Origin: Kribbella pratensis
Lineage (GTDB): Bacteria > Actinomycetota > Actinomycetes > Propionibacteriales > Kribbellaceae
Reading direction: 5' to 3'
DNA length: 64,000 nucleotides
Assembly: GCF_004366075.1 (NCBI RefSeq)
Contig: NZ_SODU01000001.1
Location: 1,631,036-1,695,035 of the forward strand
Part shown: in pieces, positions 8,198-16,272 of the stretch
How the letters are laid out: each line of letters starts with the position of its first letter
Position numbering within the stretch: position 1 is the first letter of the stretch
Made by a program: the position numbers and the translations under genes
Notes under the pieces: generated by a model
Database searches by the model: none
What the model was told of the DNA's origin: nothing
What the model saw: the letters and a program-made list of their open reading frames with translations, nothing else

Positions 8198-8231
8198 GCG
8201 CTCACCTCCACCACCTCGTGGCCGGGGTGGT
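8194..8231. promoter_or_regulatory. Palindrome at cobS end plus weak hairpin
   Basis: GTGAGCGCTCAC at 8194-8205 is a perfect palindrome overlapping the cobS stop. It is identical to the core of the idealised symmetric lac operator and so resembles a LacI-family site. It is followed by ACCACC (8210-8215) and GGTGGT (8226-8231), which can form a weak hairpin and could act as a terminator. No LacI-family gene lies in this window. Confidence 0.4.
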
Positions 8232-8347
8232 CTACTCTCGCCGACGAGACGTTTCAGAGGGGTAGTGACGGCGAGGTTGCGGAAGATGTTCGTGGTTCAC
8301 CACCGGTGGGCGGCCGGGCACGCCCCGCGATCCGTTATCTTTATGTA

Positions 8348-9523
8348 ATGAACGCAACTCGCCCGGCTCCCGGCTCGCAGGCTTCGCTGCGCGAAGCCAA
8401 TCGTGCGCGCGTTCTCGGCGTCGTCCGGCAGCACGGCCCGCTCACGCAGGTCGAGATCGCCGCCGCCTCCGGACTCTCCGCCGCCACCGTCTCGAACATG
8501 GTCAAGGAGCTCGATCAGGCCGGCATGGTCGGCCTGTCCCGCAGCATCCGCAACGGCCGCCGCGCCGTACTGGTCTCCCTCGCGTCCGGCGGTGGGCTGC
8601 TGGCCGGTGTCGCGTTCGGCGAGCGCGACGTCCGCGTCGCGGTCGCGAACGGTTCCCGCGAGATCCTCGCCCAGCAACTGATGCCGCTGCAGGCCGATCA
8701 CGTCGCCGACGAGGGCATGGAGCGCGCCGCCCGGCTGCTCGCCGACCTGGCCGAGACGGTCAGCTCCGGCGTCGAGGACATCTCCGCCATCGGGTTCGGG
8801 CTGCCGATGCCGGTCGACTCCGTCAGCGGCGAGGCGGGGTCCGACGCGGTGCTGCCCGGCTGGCGCGGCGTCAACGTGACCGAGGCGATGTCCGGGTACC
8901 TGCGCGCCCCGGTCGCACTCGACAACACCGCGAACCTCGCGGCCCTGGGCGAACTGCGGGCCGGCGCGCTCCGCGGCGTCCGGAACGGCTGCTACCTGAA
9001 GTTCTCGTACGGCGTCGGCGCGGGCATCGTGATCAACGGCGACGTGTTCCGCGGTTCGACCGGTACGGCGGGCGAGATCGGGCACGTCACGATCGACGAG
9101 AACGGCCCGATCTGCCGCTGCGGCAACCGCGGCTGCCTGGACACGTTCGTCGGCTCGCGCGCGCTGATCAGCAGCCTGGCCGCGTCGCACGGACCGCTGC
9201 GGCTGAAGGACATCGTGACTCGCGCACTCGGCGGCGATCTCGGCTGCCGCCGGGTGATCGAGGACGCCGGCCGCCGGGTCGGCGTCGCCGTGGCAGGCGT
9301 CGTCAACCTGCTGAACCCGGAGGCGATCGTGGTCGGCGGCCTGATGGCCGAGGCCGGCGAACTGATCCACGCCCCGCTCCGCGAGGCGCTCGACCGGTGC
9401 GCGATCCCGAGCGCCGCGGCGAGCGTCGAACTGCGCCCCGCCGAGCTCGGCGACGAGGCGGACATCGTCGGCGCGATCCACCGCGCGTCGATGCTGAGTC
9501 ATACCAATATCTCCATTTCTTGA
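8348..9523 (+). CDS. ROK-family transcriptional regulator
   Basis: 391 residues. An N-terminal winged helix-turn-helix (about 12-70, HGPLTQVEIAAASGLSAATV) is followed by a ROK sugar-kinase-like domain with the zinc motif CRCGNRGCLD near residue 256 and GTAGEIGHVTID. Regulators of the NagC/XylR(Mlc) type repress sugar genes and sense the sugar. The position directly before a sugar ABC importer makes it the likely local repressor. ATG 8348 was chosen over an upstream GTG at 8306 because TTATCT at 8335-8340 ends seven bases before it, which fits a leaderless transcript, and because the domain begins shortly after. Confidence 0.88.
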   Translation: MNATRPAPGSQASLREANRARVLGVVRQHGPLTQVEIAAASGLSAATVSNMVKELDQAGMVGLSRSIRNGRRAVLVSLASGGGLLAGVAFGERDVRVAVANGSREILAQQLMPLQADHVADEGMERAARLLADLAETVSSGVEDISAIGFGLPMPVDSVSGEAGSDAVLPGWRGVNVTEAMSGYLRAPVALDNTANLAALGELRAGALRGVRNGCYLKFSYGVGAGIVINGDVFRGSTGTAGEIGHVTIDENGPICRCGNRGCLDTFVGSRALISSLAASHGPLRLKDIVTRALGGDLGCRRVIEDAGRRVGVAVAGVVNLLNPEAIVVGGLMAEAGELIHAPLREALDRCAIPSAAASVELRPAELGDEADIVGAIHRASMLSHTNISIS

Positions 9524-9544
9524 ATTCAAGTCTTGACGCCAAGA
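9519..9544. promoter_or_regulatory. Tandem palindromes, candidate ROK operator
   Basis: CTTGAATTCAAG at 9519-9530 is a perfect 12-bp palindrome that includes the TGA stop of the ROK gene. Immediately next, TCTTGACGCCAAGA at 9531-9544 is a second inverted repeat (5-4-5). Both contain CTTG/CAAG half sites. They lie about 60-85 bp before the sugar-binding protein ATG, and a TTGACG hexamer (9534-9539) sits inside the second one, so protein bound here would cover the promoter. Binding by the adjacent ROK regulator is inference. Confidence 0.6.
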
Positions 9545-9603
9545 CGCCGGCGGGCTTGACTGCGGGCAGGCCAATCGGGGCCGTCTCGTCAAGGAGCCGC
9601 CAT

Positions 9604-10689
9604 ATGTCCTTCTCAGCACTTCGTCTCGTCGGCCTCGGGCTTGCCGTCTCGGCCCTCGCCACCTCCTTGGTGGCCTGTGGCAAGGACGACACAGGCTCCG
9701 GCTCGGGCAGCGGCTCAGGCGGCGCGAAAAAGGTCGCGCTGTTGCTGCCCGAGTCGAAGACCACCCGGTACGAGGCGCTCGACCGCCCGCTGTTCACCGA
9801 GGCGCTGAAGGCGGCCTGCGGCGACTGCCAGCTGATCTACAGCAATGCCGATCAGGACGCCGCCAAGCAACAGCAGCAGGCCGAGGCCGCGCTCACCCAG
9901 GGCGCGAACGTCCTGGTTCTCGACCCGGTCGACGGCAAGGCCGCCGCCGCGGTCGCCGCCTCCGCGAAGGCCCAGAGCGTCCCGGTGGTCGCGTACGACC
10001 GGTTCATCGAGAACGCCAACTACTACGTGTCGTTCGAGAACGAGGCGGTCGGCAAGCTGCAGGCGCAGACCCTGGTGGATGCGCTCAAGGCGGCCGGCAA
10101 GACGTCCGGCAACCTCGCGATGATCAACGGCTCGCCGACCGACCCGAACGCCGCCGACTTCAAGAAGGGCGCGCACAGCGTGCTCGACTCCAGCGGGTTC
10201 AAGATCGCCGCCGAGTTCGACACCCCGGACTGGAGCCCGGACAAGGCGCAGGGCTGGATGGAGGGCCAGCTGAGCGCGATCAAGAACGGCCTGGTCGGTG
10301 TGTACGCCGCCAACGACGGCACCGCGGGTGGCGCGATCGCCGCGCTGAAGGGCGGTGGCGTGAAGCCGCTGCCGCCGGTCACTGGGCAGGACTCGGAACT
10401 GGCCGCGATCCAGCGGATCATCGCCGGCGACCAGGCGATGACCATCTACAAGGCGGTCAAGCCGCAGGCAGAGGCCGCCGCCAAGGGTGCGGTTGCGCTG
10501 GCGAACGGCGGCAAGCCCGAGTCCACCACCGAAAAGAACGGCGTACCGTCGACGATCCTCGACCCGGTCGCGGTGACCAAGGACAACATCAAGGACACCG
10601 TCGTCAAGGACAACATCTACAAGGTCACCGACATCTGCACCGCGTCCTTCGCTGCCGCCTGCACCGCCGCAGGCCTGTCCGCCAACTGA
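9604..10689 (+). CDS. Sugar ABC transporter substrate-binding lipoprotein (xylose-type)
   Basis: 361 residues. A lipoprotein signal ends in the lipobox SLVAC with Cys25, followed by a Gly/Ser linker and a periplasmic-binding-protein fold of the Peripla_BP_4 type (VLVLDPVDGKAAAAV, VPVVAYDRFIENANYYVSF, GVYAANDGTAGGAIAALKGG). The DRFI segment and overall pattern are closest to XylF-like xylose/ribose binders. ATG 9604 has AAGGAG at the right distance. It captures sugar outside the membrane for the ATPase and permease encoded downstream. Exact sugar unknown. Confidence 0.88.
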   Translation: MSFSALRLVGLGLAVSALATSLVACGKDDTGSGSGSGSGGAKKVALLLPESKTTRYEALDRPLFTEALKAACGDCQLIYSNADQDAAKQQQQAEAALTQGANVLVLDPVDGKAAAAVAASAKAQSVPVVAYDRFIENANYYVSFENEAVGKLQAQTLVDALKAAGKTSGNLAMINGSPTDPNAADFKKGAHSVLDSSGFKIAAEFDTPDWSPDKAQGWMEGQLSAIKNGLVGVYAANDGTAGGAIAALKGGGVKPLPPVTGQDSELAAIQRIIAGDQAMTIYKAVKPQAEAAAKGAVALANGGKPESTTEKNGVPSTILDPVAVTKDNIKDTVVKDNIYKVTDICTASFAAACTAAGLSAN

Positions 10690-10697
10690 CCCGCCCC

Positions 10698-10739
10698 TCG
10701 GCGTAGCCCCCCGCAGTGAGGTGCGGGGGGCTGCGCCGA
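10698..10739 (+). terminator. Strong stem-loop between binding-protein and ATPase genes
   Basis: An 18-bp imperfect stem (one internal mismatch) is formed by TCGGCGTAGCCCCCCGCA at 10698-10715 and its complement ending at 10739, with a GTGAGG loop. No U-tract follows. It lies within the sugar operon, 63 bp before the ATPase start, so it could cause partial termination or protect the upstream message, giving more binding protein than transporter. Confidence 0.75.
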
Positions 10740-10802
10740 CCTCTCCCCAACCGCGCCCCCGGCGAGGATCATGGCGTGAAATAAGTCCAGGAGGCTCAAC
10801 AC

Positions 10803-11618
10803 GTGACTGTTACCCCGACTCCCCTCGACGTCGGCGCCGGTACGGTGCTGACGCTGCAGGGAGTCTCCAAGCGTTTCGGCGCCGTGCAGGCTCTGAAGAA
10901 CATCGAGCTGGACGTCCGTGCCGGTGAGGTGCTCGCTCTCGTCGGCGACAACGGGGCCGGCAAGTCCACGCTGGTCAAGACGATCGCCGGCGTCTACACG
11001 GCCGACGACGGGTCGATGGTGTTCGACGGCCGACCGGTCCGGGTCGGTAGCCCGGCCGAGGCGCAGCAGCTCGGCATCGCCACCGTGTTCCAGGACCTCG
11101 CGCTGTGCGACAACCTCGACGTGGTCGCGAACCTGTACCTCGGCCGCGAGCTGCGCAAGAACGGCGCCCTCGACGAGGTCGAGATGGAGCGCTCCTCCTG
11201 GGAGCTGCTCCGGCAGCTGTCCGCGAAGATCCCCTCGGTCCGGATCCCGGTCGCCAGCCTGTCCGGCGGCCAGCGGCAGACCGTCGCGATCGCGCGCAGC
11301 CTGCTCGGCCGGCCCAAGGTCGTGATGCTGGACGAACCGACCGCGGCCCTCGGCGTCGCTCAGACCGCCGAGGTCCTCAACCTGGTCGAGCGGCTCCGCG
11401 AACGCGGGCTGGCCGTCATCCTGATCAGCCACAACATGGCCGACGTGATGGCGGTCGCGGACCGGGTCGCCGTACTGCGTCTCGGCCGCAACAACGGCGT
11501 CTTCGTGGTCAGCGAGACCAGGACGCAGGACATCATCGCCGCGATCACCGGCGCTACCGACAACGCGGTCTCCGAGCGCGCAGCGCGCCGGAGCCGGGAA
11601 GAGGGACCGGCCTCATGA
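10803..11618 (+). CDS. Sugar ABC transporter ATP-binding protein, single cassette
   Basis: 271 residues with one ABC domain: Walker A GDNGAGKST, signature LSGGQRQTVAIARSL, Walker B VVMLDEPTAALG and switch His in ILISHNM. Sequence is closest to the N-terminal half of XylG/RbsA/MglA ATPases, which normally carry two cassettes in about 500 residues. Here only one is present and the gene ends cleanly, so the transporter probably uses a homodimer, as FrcA-like ATPases do. GTG 10803 is preceded by CAGGAGG. The stop overlaps the permease ATG (ATGA). Confidence 0.9.
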   Translation: MTVTPTPLDVGAGTVLTLQGVSKRFGAVQALKNIELDVRAGEVLALVGDNGAGKSTLVKTIAGVYTADDGSMVFDGRPVRVGSPAEAQQLGIATVFQDLALCDNLDVVANLYLGRELRKNGALDEVEMERSSWELLRQLSAKIPSVRIPVASLSGGQRQTVAIARSLLGRPKVVMLDEPTAALGVAQTAEVLNLVERLRERGLAVILISHNMADVMAVADRVAVLRLGRNNGVFVVSETRTQDIIAAITGATDNAVSERAARRSREEGPAS

Positions 11619-12919
11619 GTCTCCAAGGATCGGGGACCCGCCCCCAGGACATCACGGGTACGACGGCGGCGCCCGAGGAGAACGGCGCGGCCCAGCTGCC
11701 GGCCGATCTCCAGGACGAGCGGCTGATCGCCGGGCACGGGATCAGCGGCGCGGTCGGCGCCTTCACCGCCCGGCTGCGGTCCGGCGACCTGGGCTCGGTC
11801 CCGGTGGTCGTCGGCCTGGTCATCATCTGGGCAGTCTTCCAGATCGCGAACAGCTCGTTCCTGTCCAGCCGCAACCTGGTGAACCTCACGCTGCAGACCA
11901 CGTCCGTCGGCGTGATTGCCCTCGGCATCGTTCTGGTCCTGCTGCTCGGCGAGATCGACCTCTCGGTCGGTTCGGTGAGCGGCGTGGCAGCTGCGGTCGT
12001 CGGCGTCACGTTCGTCAACAAGGGCTGGCCGATCGTCGCGTCGCTCGTCGCCGCCGTCGCGCTCGGTGTGCTGATCGGCCTGTTCTACGGCCTCCTGTAC
12101 ACGCGCTTCGGCGTACCGAGCTTCGTCATCACTCTCGCCGGTCTGCTCGGGTTCCTCGGTCTCCAGCTGCTGGTGCTGGGCAAGGACGGCACGATCAACC
12201 TGCCGTACGACTCCGCGCTGGTCGGATTCGCGACGCGGAGCTTCCTCTCCCCCGCGATGGCCTACGCACTGGTCGCCCTGGTCGTGGTGGCCTACGCGCT
12301 GAGCCGCTGGCAGGGCCGGACCGCCCGCGCCGCGGCCGGTCTGTCCGCGGCGCCGAACTCGGTGATCGCGATCAAGGCCGCCGGCCTCGCGATCGTGCTG
12401 CTGATCCCGATCGCGGTGCTCAACGGCGACCGCGGCGTCTCGTCGATGTTCCTGCTGTTCCTCGCCCTGGTCGTGGTCACCGACCTCGCCGTACGACGGA
12501 CGCGCTGGGGCCGATCGGTCTTCGCCGTCGGCGGCAACGTCGAGGCAGCGCGCCGGGCCGGTATCAACGTCCGGATGATCTACCTGACGGTGTTCGCGGC
12601 CTGCACCACCTTCGCCGCGGTGGGCGGCATCCTCGCGGCGGCCCGGCTGGTGGCCGTCGGCCAGGCCAGCGGTGGCACGGACGTGAACCTGAACGCGATC
12701 GCGTCCGCTGTCATCGGCGGCACCAGCCTGTTCGGCGGCCGTGGTTCGGCGTACTCCGCGCTGCTCGGCGCGCTGGTGATCACCTCGATCTCCAACGGTC
12801 TCGCCCTGCTCAGCCTGGACTCCAACGTCCGCTACATCGTCACCGCGGGCGTCCTGCTGATCGCCGTCACCATCGACTCCCTCAGCCGCCGCAGCCGCCA
12901 GGCCCACGGCCGCGCATAG
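11615..12919 (+). CDS. Sugar ABC transporter permease (XylH/RbsC-like)
   Basis: 434 residues. A hydrophilic N-terminus of about 60 residues is followed by about ten membrane helices, including VPVVVGLVIIWAVFQIA, GVIALGIVLVLLLGEIDLSVGS (the conserved EIDLSVG motif of BPD_transp_2 permeases) and VIGGTSLFGGRGSAYSALLG. It forms the membrane channel with the ATPase encoded upstream, whose stop it overlaps by 4 bp. It is the last gene of the operon, closed by the bidirectional terminator 12 bp further on. Confidence 0.92.
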   Translation: MSLQGSGTRPQDITGTTAAPEENGAAQLPADLQDERLIAGHGISGAVGAFTARLRSGDLGSVPVVVGLVIIWAVFQIANSSFLSSRNLVNLTLQTTSVGVIALGIVLVLLLGEIDLSVGSVSGVAAAVVGVTFVNKGWPIVASLVAAVALGVLIGLFYGLLYTRFGVPSFVITLAGLLGFLGLQLLVLGKDGTINLPYDSALVGFATRSFLSPAMAYALVALVVVAYALSRWQGRTARAAAGLSAAPNSVIAIKAAGLAIVLLIPIAVLNGDRGVSSMFLLFLALVVVTDLAVRRTRWGRSVFAVGGNVEAARRAGINVRMIYLTVFAACTTFAAVGGILAAARLVAVGQASGGTDVNLNAIASAVIGGTSLFGGRGSAYSALLGALVITSISNGLALLSLDSNVRYIVTAGVLLIAVTIDSLSRRSRQAHGRA

Positions 12920-12930
12920 CCAATCCGGAC

Positions 12931-12972
12931 ACAAGTAGGCCCTCCGTCGCCTTTGACGGAGGGCCTACTTGT
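12931..12972. terminator. Bidirectional intrinsic terminator
   Basis: Perfect 18-bp inverted repeat: ACAAGTAGGCCCTCCGTC at 12931-12948 pairs with 12955-12972, with a loop of about six bases and TTGT on the plus side. It lies between the convergent sugar permease and oligopeptide ATPase genes and should stop both transcripts. Confidence 0.92.
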
Positions 12973-12976
12973 TGTC

Positions 12977-13996
12977 TTACGCGGTTTCGGCGATCAGATC
13001 GGCCTTCGGTTCCGCGAAGTGGCAGGCGGCCGTGTGGCCCGGGCTCGACTGCGGCTTGATCTCCAGCAGCGGCTCCTGGGTGGCGCAGATGTCCTCCGCC
13101 TTCCAGCACCGGGTCCGGAACCGGCAGCCGCTCGGCGGGTCGATCGGCGAGGGTACGTCGCCGACCAGCCGGATCCGCTCCTTCGGCGGGACGCCGCGGA
13201 TCGTGCCCAGGTCCGGCGCGGCCGACAGCAGCGCCTGCGTGTACGGGTGCTGCGGCGCGTTGTAGATCTGGTCCCGGCTGCCCTGCTCGACGATCTTGCC
13301 GAGGTACATCACCGCGACCTCGTCACAGAAGTGCCGGACCACGCCGAGGTCGTGCGCGATGAACACGAACGCGATCCCGAGGTCCCTGCGCAGGTCCTCG
13401 AGCAGGTTCATCACCTGGGCCTGGATCGACACGTCGAGCGCGGAGACCGGCTCGTCGGCGATGATCACCTCGGGCTCCACCGCGAGCGCCCGGGCGATGC
13501 CGATGCGCTGCCGCTGACCGCCGGAGAACTCGTTCGGGTAGCGGTTGTGGTGCTCCGGGTTCAGGCCGACGCGCTCCAGCAGTTCCTGGACCCGCGCGAG
13601 CTCCTTGCCCCTCGGCACCAGGTTGTGGACGCGCAGCGGCGTACTGATGATGTTGCTGACCGTCTGCCGCGGGTTCAGTGAGCTGTACGGGTCCTGGAAG
13701 ACGATCTGCAGCTGGCGGCGGAACGGCCGCAGCTCCCGCTCCTTCAGCTGCGCGATGTCGGTGCCCTTGAACACGATCTCGCCGGACGTCGGGGTCAGCA
13801 GCCGGGTGATCATCCGGCCGGTGGTCGACTTACCGCAGCCCGACTCGCCGACCAGGCCGAGGCTGGCGCCGGCCTTCAGGTCGAAGGTCACCCCGTCCAC
13901 GGCCTGCACGACCTTCTTGGTCCGGCCGAGACCGGCCGCTTCCTTGATCGGGAAGTGCATCTTCAGGTCGCGGACCTGCAAGAGAGTTTCGCTCAT
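12977..13996 (-). CDS. Oligopeptide/dipeptide ABC transporter ATPase (OppF/DppF-like)
   Basis: 339 residues. Walker A GESGCGKST, the FQDPYSSLNPRQTV segment, signature FSGGQRQRIGIARAL, Walker B VIIADEPVSALD and switch His in FIAHDL. The C-terminal oligopeptide-transporter extension has the cysteine motif CRFRTRCWKAEDIC. With the OppD-like ATPase it drives peptide import. It is the last gene of a minus-strand operon and starts 20 bp after the oppD-like stop. Confidence 0.93.
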   Translation of the reverse strand: MSETLLQVRDLKMHFPIKEAAGLGRTKKVVQAVDGVTFDLKAGASLGLVGESGCGKSTTGRMITRLLTPTSGEIVFKGTDIAQLKERELRPFRRQLQIVFQDPYSSLNPRQTVSNIISTPLRVHNLVPRGKELARVQELLERVGLNPEHHNRYPNEFSGGQRQRIGIARALAVEPEVIIADEPVSALDVSIQAQVMNLLEDLRRDLGIAFVFIAHDLGVVRHFCDEVAVMYLGKIVEQGSRDQIYNAPQHPYTQALLSAAPDLGTIRGVPPKERIRLVGDVPSPIDPPSGCRFRTRCWKAEDICATQEPLLEIKPQSSPGHTAACHFAEPKADLIAETA

Positions 13997-14016
13997 GGTT
14001 CCTCAGTCCTCTCTCG

Positions 14017-15180
14017 TCAGCCCAGTCTCGGCGCGACCTCGGCCTCGTAGATCGAGGCCTTGTCGCGCAGGTGACAACGGGAAGTGTGCGCACCGGCGCC
14101 GTCGACCGGCAGCAGGTCCGGCAGTTGCGTCGTACAGAGCTCGCCCTTGACCCGGTCCTTGTACGGGCAGCGCGGGTTGAACGAGCAGCCGTCCGGAAGG
14201 TTCAGCAGGCTCGGCGGCAGGCCCTTGATCGGGCGCAGCTTCTCGTTCGCCGAGGAGACGGTCGGGATCGACTCGAGCAGGCCCCAGGTGTAGGGCATCC
14301 GCGGGTTCGCCAGCACGTCCTCCGCGGTGCCGTACTCGACGCAGCGCCCGGCGTACATCACCAGCACGTCGTCGGCCATCTCGGCGACCACCCCGAGGTC
14401 GTGGGTGATCAGCACGATCGCGGAGCCGAACTCCTTCTGCAGGTTGTTCAGCAGGTCCAGGATCTGCGCCTGCACGGTCACGTCCAGCGCGGTGGTCGGC
14501 TCGTCGGCGATCACCAGCTTCGGGTCGTTGATCAGGCTCATCGCGATCATCGCGCGCTGCCGCATACCGCCGGAGAACTCGTGCGGGTACTGCGAGAACC
14601 GGCGCTGCGGGTTCGGGATGCCGACCAGGTCGAGCATCTCCAGCGCCCGCTTCTTCGCCACGTCCTTGGACACCTTGTGGTGCACGCGGTAACCCTCGAC
14701 CAGCTGGTTGCCGATCGTGTAGAGCGGGTGCAGCGAGGACTGCGGGTCCTGGAAGACCATCGACACCGCGTCGCCGCGGATCTTCATCAGGTCGTTCTCG
14801 GACAGGCCGATGATCTCGTCGCCGCCGAGCCGGATCGACCCGGTGATCCGGGTCCGCTTCCGGTCGTGCAGGCCCATCACGGCCATGCTCGACACCGACT
14901 TGCCGGACCCGGACTCGCCGACGATGGCCAGCGTGCGGCCGAGCGGGACCGAGTAGCTCAGCCCGTTCACCGCGCTGACCATGCCGTCGGCGGTGGGGAA
15001 CTTCACGGCCAGGTCCTCGACCACCAGGTACGGCGTCTCGCCGCTCGGGTTGATCGAGCCCTGCCGGCGCTCGCGGGTGGCGACCGACGGACCACGCTTG
15101 GCGGCCGCGGTGTCGCCGGCCGGCGTTTCCACCATGCTGTCCTGAACTTCCTTGGCGTCGTCGTTGGCTGGGTTCGTCAC
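14017..15180 (-). CDS. Oligopeptide/dipeptide ABC transporter ATPase (OppD/DppD-like)
   Basis: 387 residues from GTG 15180, chosen because it overlaps the permease TGA (GTGA); the in-frame open stretch continues upstream over the permease gene and is not coding. The N-terminal 45 residues are a variable polar tail. Then come Walker A GESGSGKS, signature FSGGMRQRAMIAMSL, Walker B LVIADEPTTALD and the C-terminal cysteine motif CSFNPRCPYKDRVKGELC of OppD proteins. It pairs with the OppF-like subunit encoded next. Confidence 0.92.
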   Translation of the reverse strand: MTNPANDDAKEVQDSMVETPAGDTAAAKRGPSVATRERRQGSINPSGETPYLVVEDLAVKFPTADGMVSAVNGLSYSVPLGRTLAIVGESGSGKSVSSMAVMGLHDRKRTRITGSIRLGGDEIIGLSENDLMKIRGDAVSMVFQDPQSSLHPLYTIGNQLVEGYRVHHKVSKDVAKKRALEMLDLVGIPNPQRRFSQYPHEFSGGMRQRAMIAMSLINDPKLVIADEPTTALDVTVQAQILDLLNNLQKEFGSAIVLITHDLGVVAEMADDVLVMYAGRCVEYGTAEDVLANPRMPYTWGLLESIPTVSSANEKLRPIKGLPPSLLNLPDGCSFNPRCPYKDRVKGELCTTQLPDLLPVDGAGAHTSRCHLRDKASIYEAEVAPRLG

Positions 15181-16169
15181 GAGAGCCTCACCCGGGGGTC
15201 GATCAGTGAGTAGGCGATGTCGACGAGGAAGTTCATCGCGACCAGGATGACCGAAGAGACCAGGACGGTGCCCATGATCACCGGCAGGTCGTAGTTGCTC
15301 AAACTGTCCAGCACCAGGTTGCCGAGGCCCTGCAGGTCGAAGATCCGCTCGGTGAAGATCGCGCCCGAGAGGCTGCCGGCGATGTCCAGACCGAAGATCG
15401 TGATGACCGGGATCATCCCGGAGCGCAGCCCGTGCTTGTACGTGACCACTCGATCCGACAGGCCCTTGGCCCGCGCGGTCCGGATGTAGTCCTCGCTCAG
15501 CGCCTCCACCATCGAGCCGCGCGAGTACCGCGCGTACTGCGTGCAGCTGTAGAGGCCGAGAACCAGCCACGGGGTCAGCAGCCCGGTGAACCAGGCCACC
15601 GGATTCTGTGTGATCGGTGTGTATCCGCCGCGCGGCAGGATCTGGTAGAGGATCGTCAGGTAGAGCGAGATCATCAGCGCGACGATGTAGTACGGGACCG
15701 AGCTGAGGATCAGCGTGCTGCTCATCAACGCACGGTCGCCCAGCGTCCCGCGTCTCTTCGCGGCCATCGAGCCCACGAAGACGCCGATGGTGAGGACGAT
15801 CACCGCGTACCCGGCGACCAGCGACACCGTCACCGGCAGCCGTTCCTTCAGCATCTGGGTCACCGGCCGGTCGTTCTTGAAGGAGAAGCCCAGACACGGC
15901 ACCGAGCACTTCTGCTTCACGCCGGCCGTCTCGAAGGTCCGCCCGGCGAAGATGCCGGCCGTGTACCCGGCGAACTGCTGCACCAGTGGCTGGTCCAGGT
16001 GCAGATTCTCCTTGATGTCGTTGTATCGCTCCTGGGTGCAGTTGCGATCACCACAGATCGCGCCGGCCGGATCGGTCGGCGCAACGAAGAACAGCGCGAA
16101 GGTCACGATCAGCGTGACCAGCACGACGCTGAGCGCGCTCACCAGCCGGCGCGCCACGAAGTAGAGCAC
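15177..16169 (-). CDS. Peptide ABC transporter permease (OppB/DppB-like)
   Basis: 330 residues with the N-terminal MLYFVARRLVSALSVVLVTL signature helix of OppB/DppB permeases, a large periplasmic loop (about 35-105) and five further helices. The ATPase-contact EAA-like loop is EALSEDYIRTARAKGLSD. The periplasmic loop has four cysteines (AICGDRNC and KCSVPC) that could form disulfides, unusual for the family. It ends DPRVRLS and overlaps the OppD-like start. Confidence 0.92.
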   Translation of the reverse strand: MLYFVARRLVSALSVVLVTLIVTFALFFVAPTDPAGAICGDRNCTQERYNDIKENLHLDQPLVQQFAGYTAGIFAGRTFETAGVKQKCSVPCLGFSFKNDRPVTQMLKERLPVTVSLVAGYAVIVLTIGVFVGSMAAKRRGTLGDRALMSSTLILSSVPYYIVALMISLYLTILYQILPRGGYTPITQNPVAWFTGLLTPWLVLGLYSCTQYARYSRGSMVEALSEDYIRTARAKGLSDRVVTYKHGLRSGMIPVITIFGLDIAGSLSGAIFTERIFDLQGLGNLVLDSLSNYDLPVIMGTVLVSSVILVAMNFLVDIAYSLIDPRVRLS

Positions 16170-16272
16170 GAGGGATTCTCCTCACCGAGGGGTGGTGACC
16201 GGACGAGTTCGACACTGTCCGGTCACCACCCGTGGTCAGATGATCAAACCGCTAGGACTACCTGGCCCCGGA

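Noticed and set aside
15181..15909. Extension of the OppD-like frame upstream of GTG 15180
   Set aside because: This part covers the OppB permease in another frame; the GTGA overlap marks the start.
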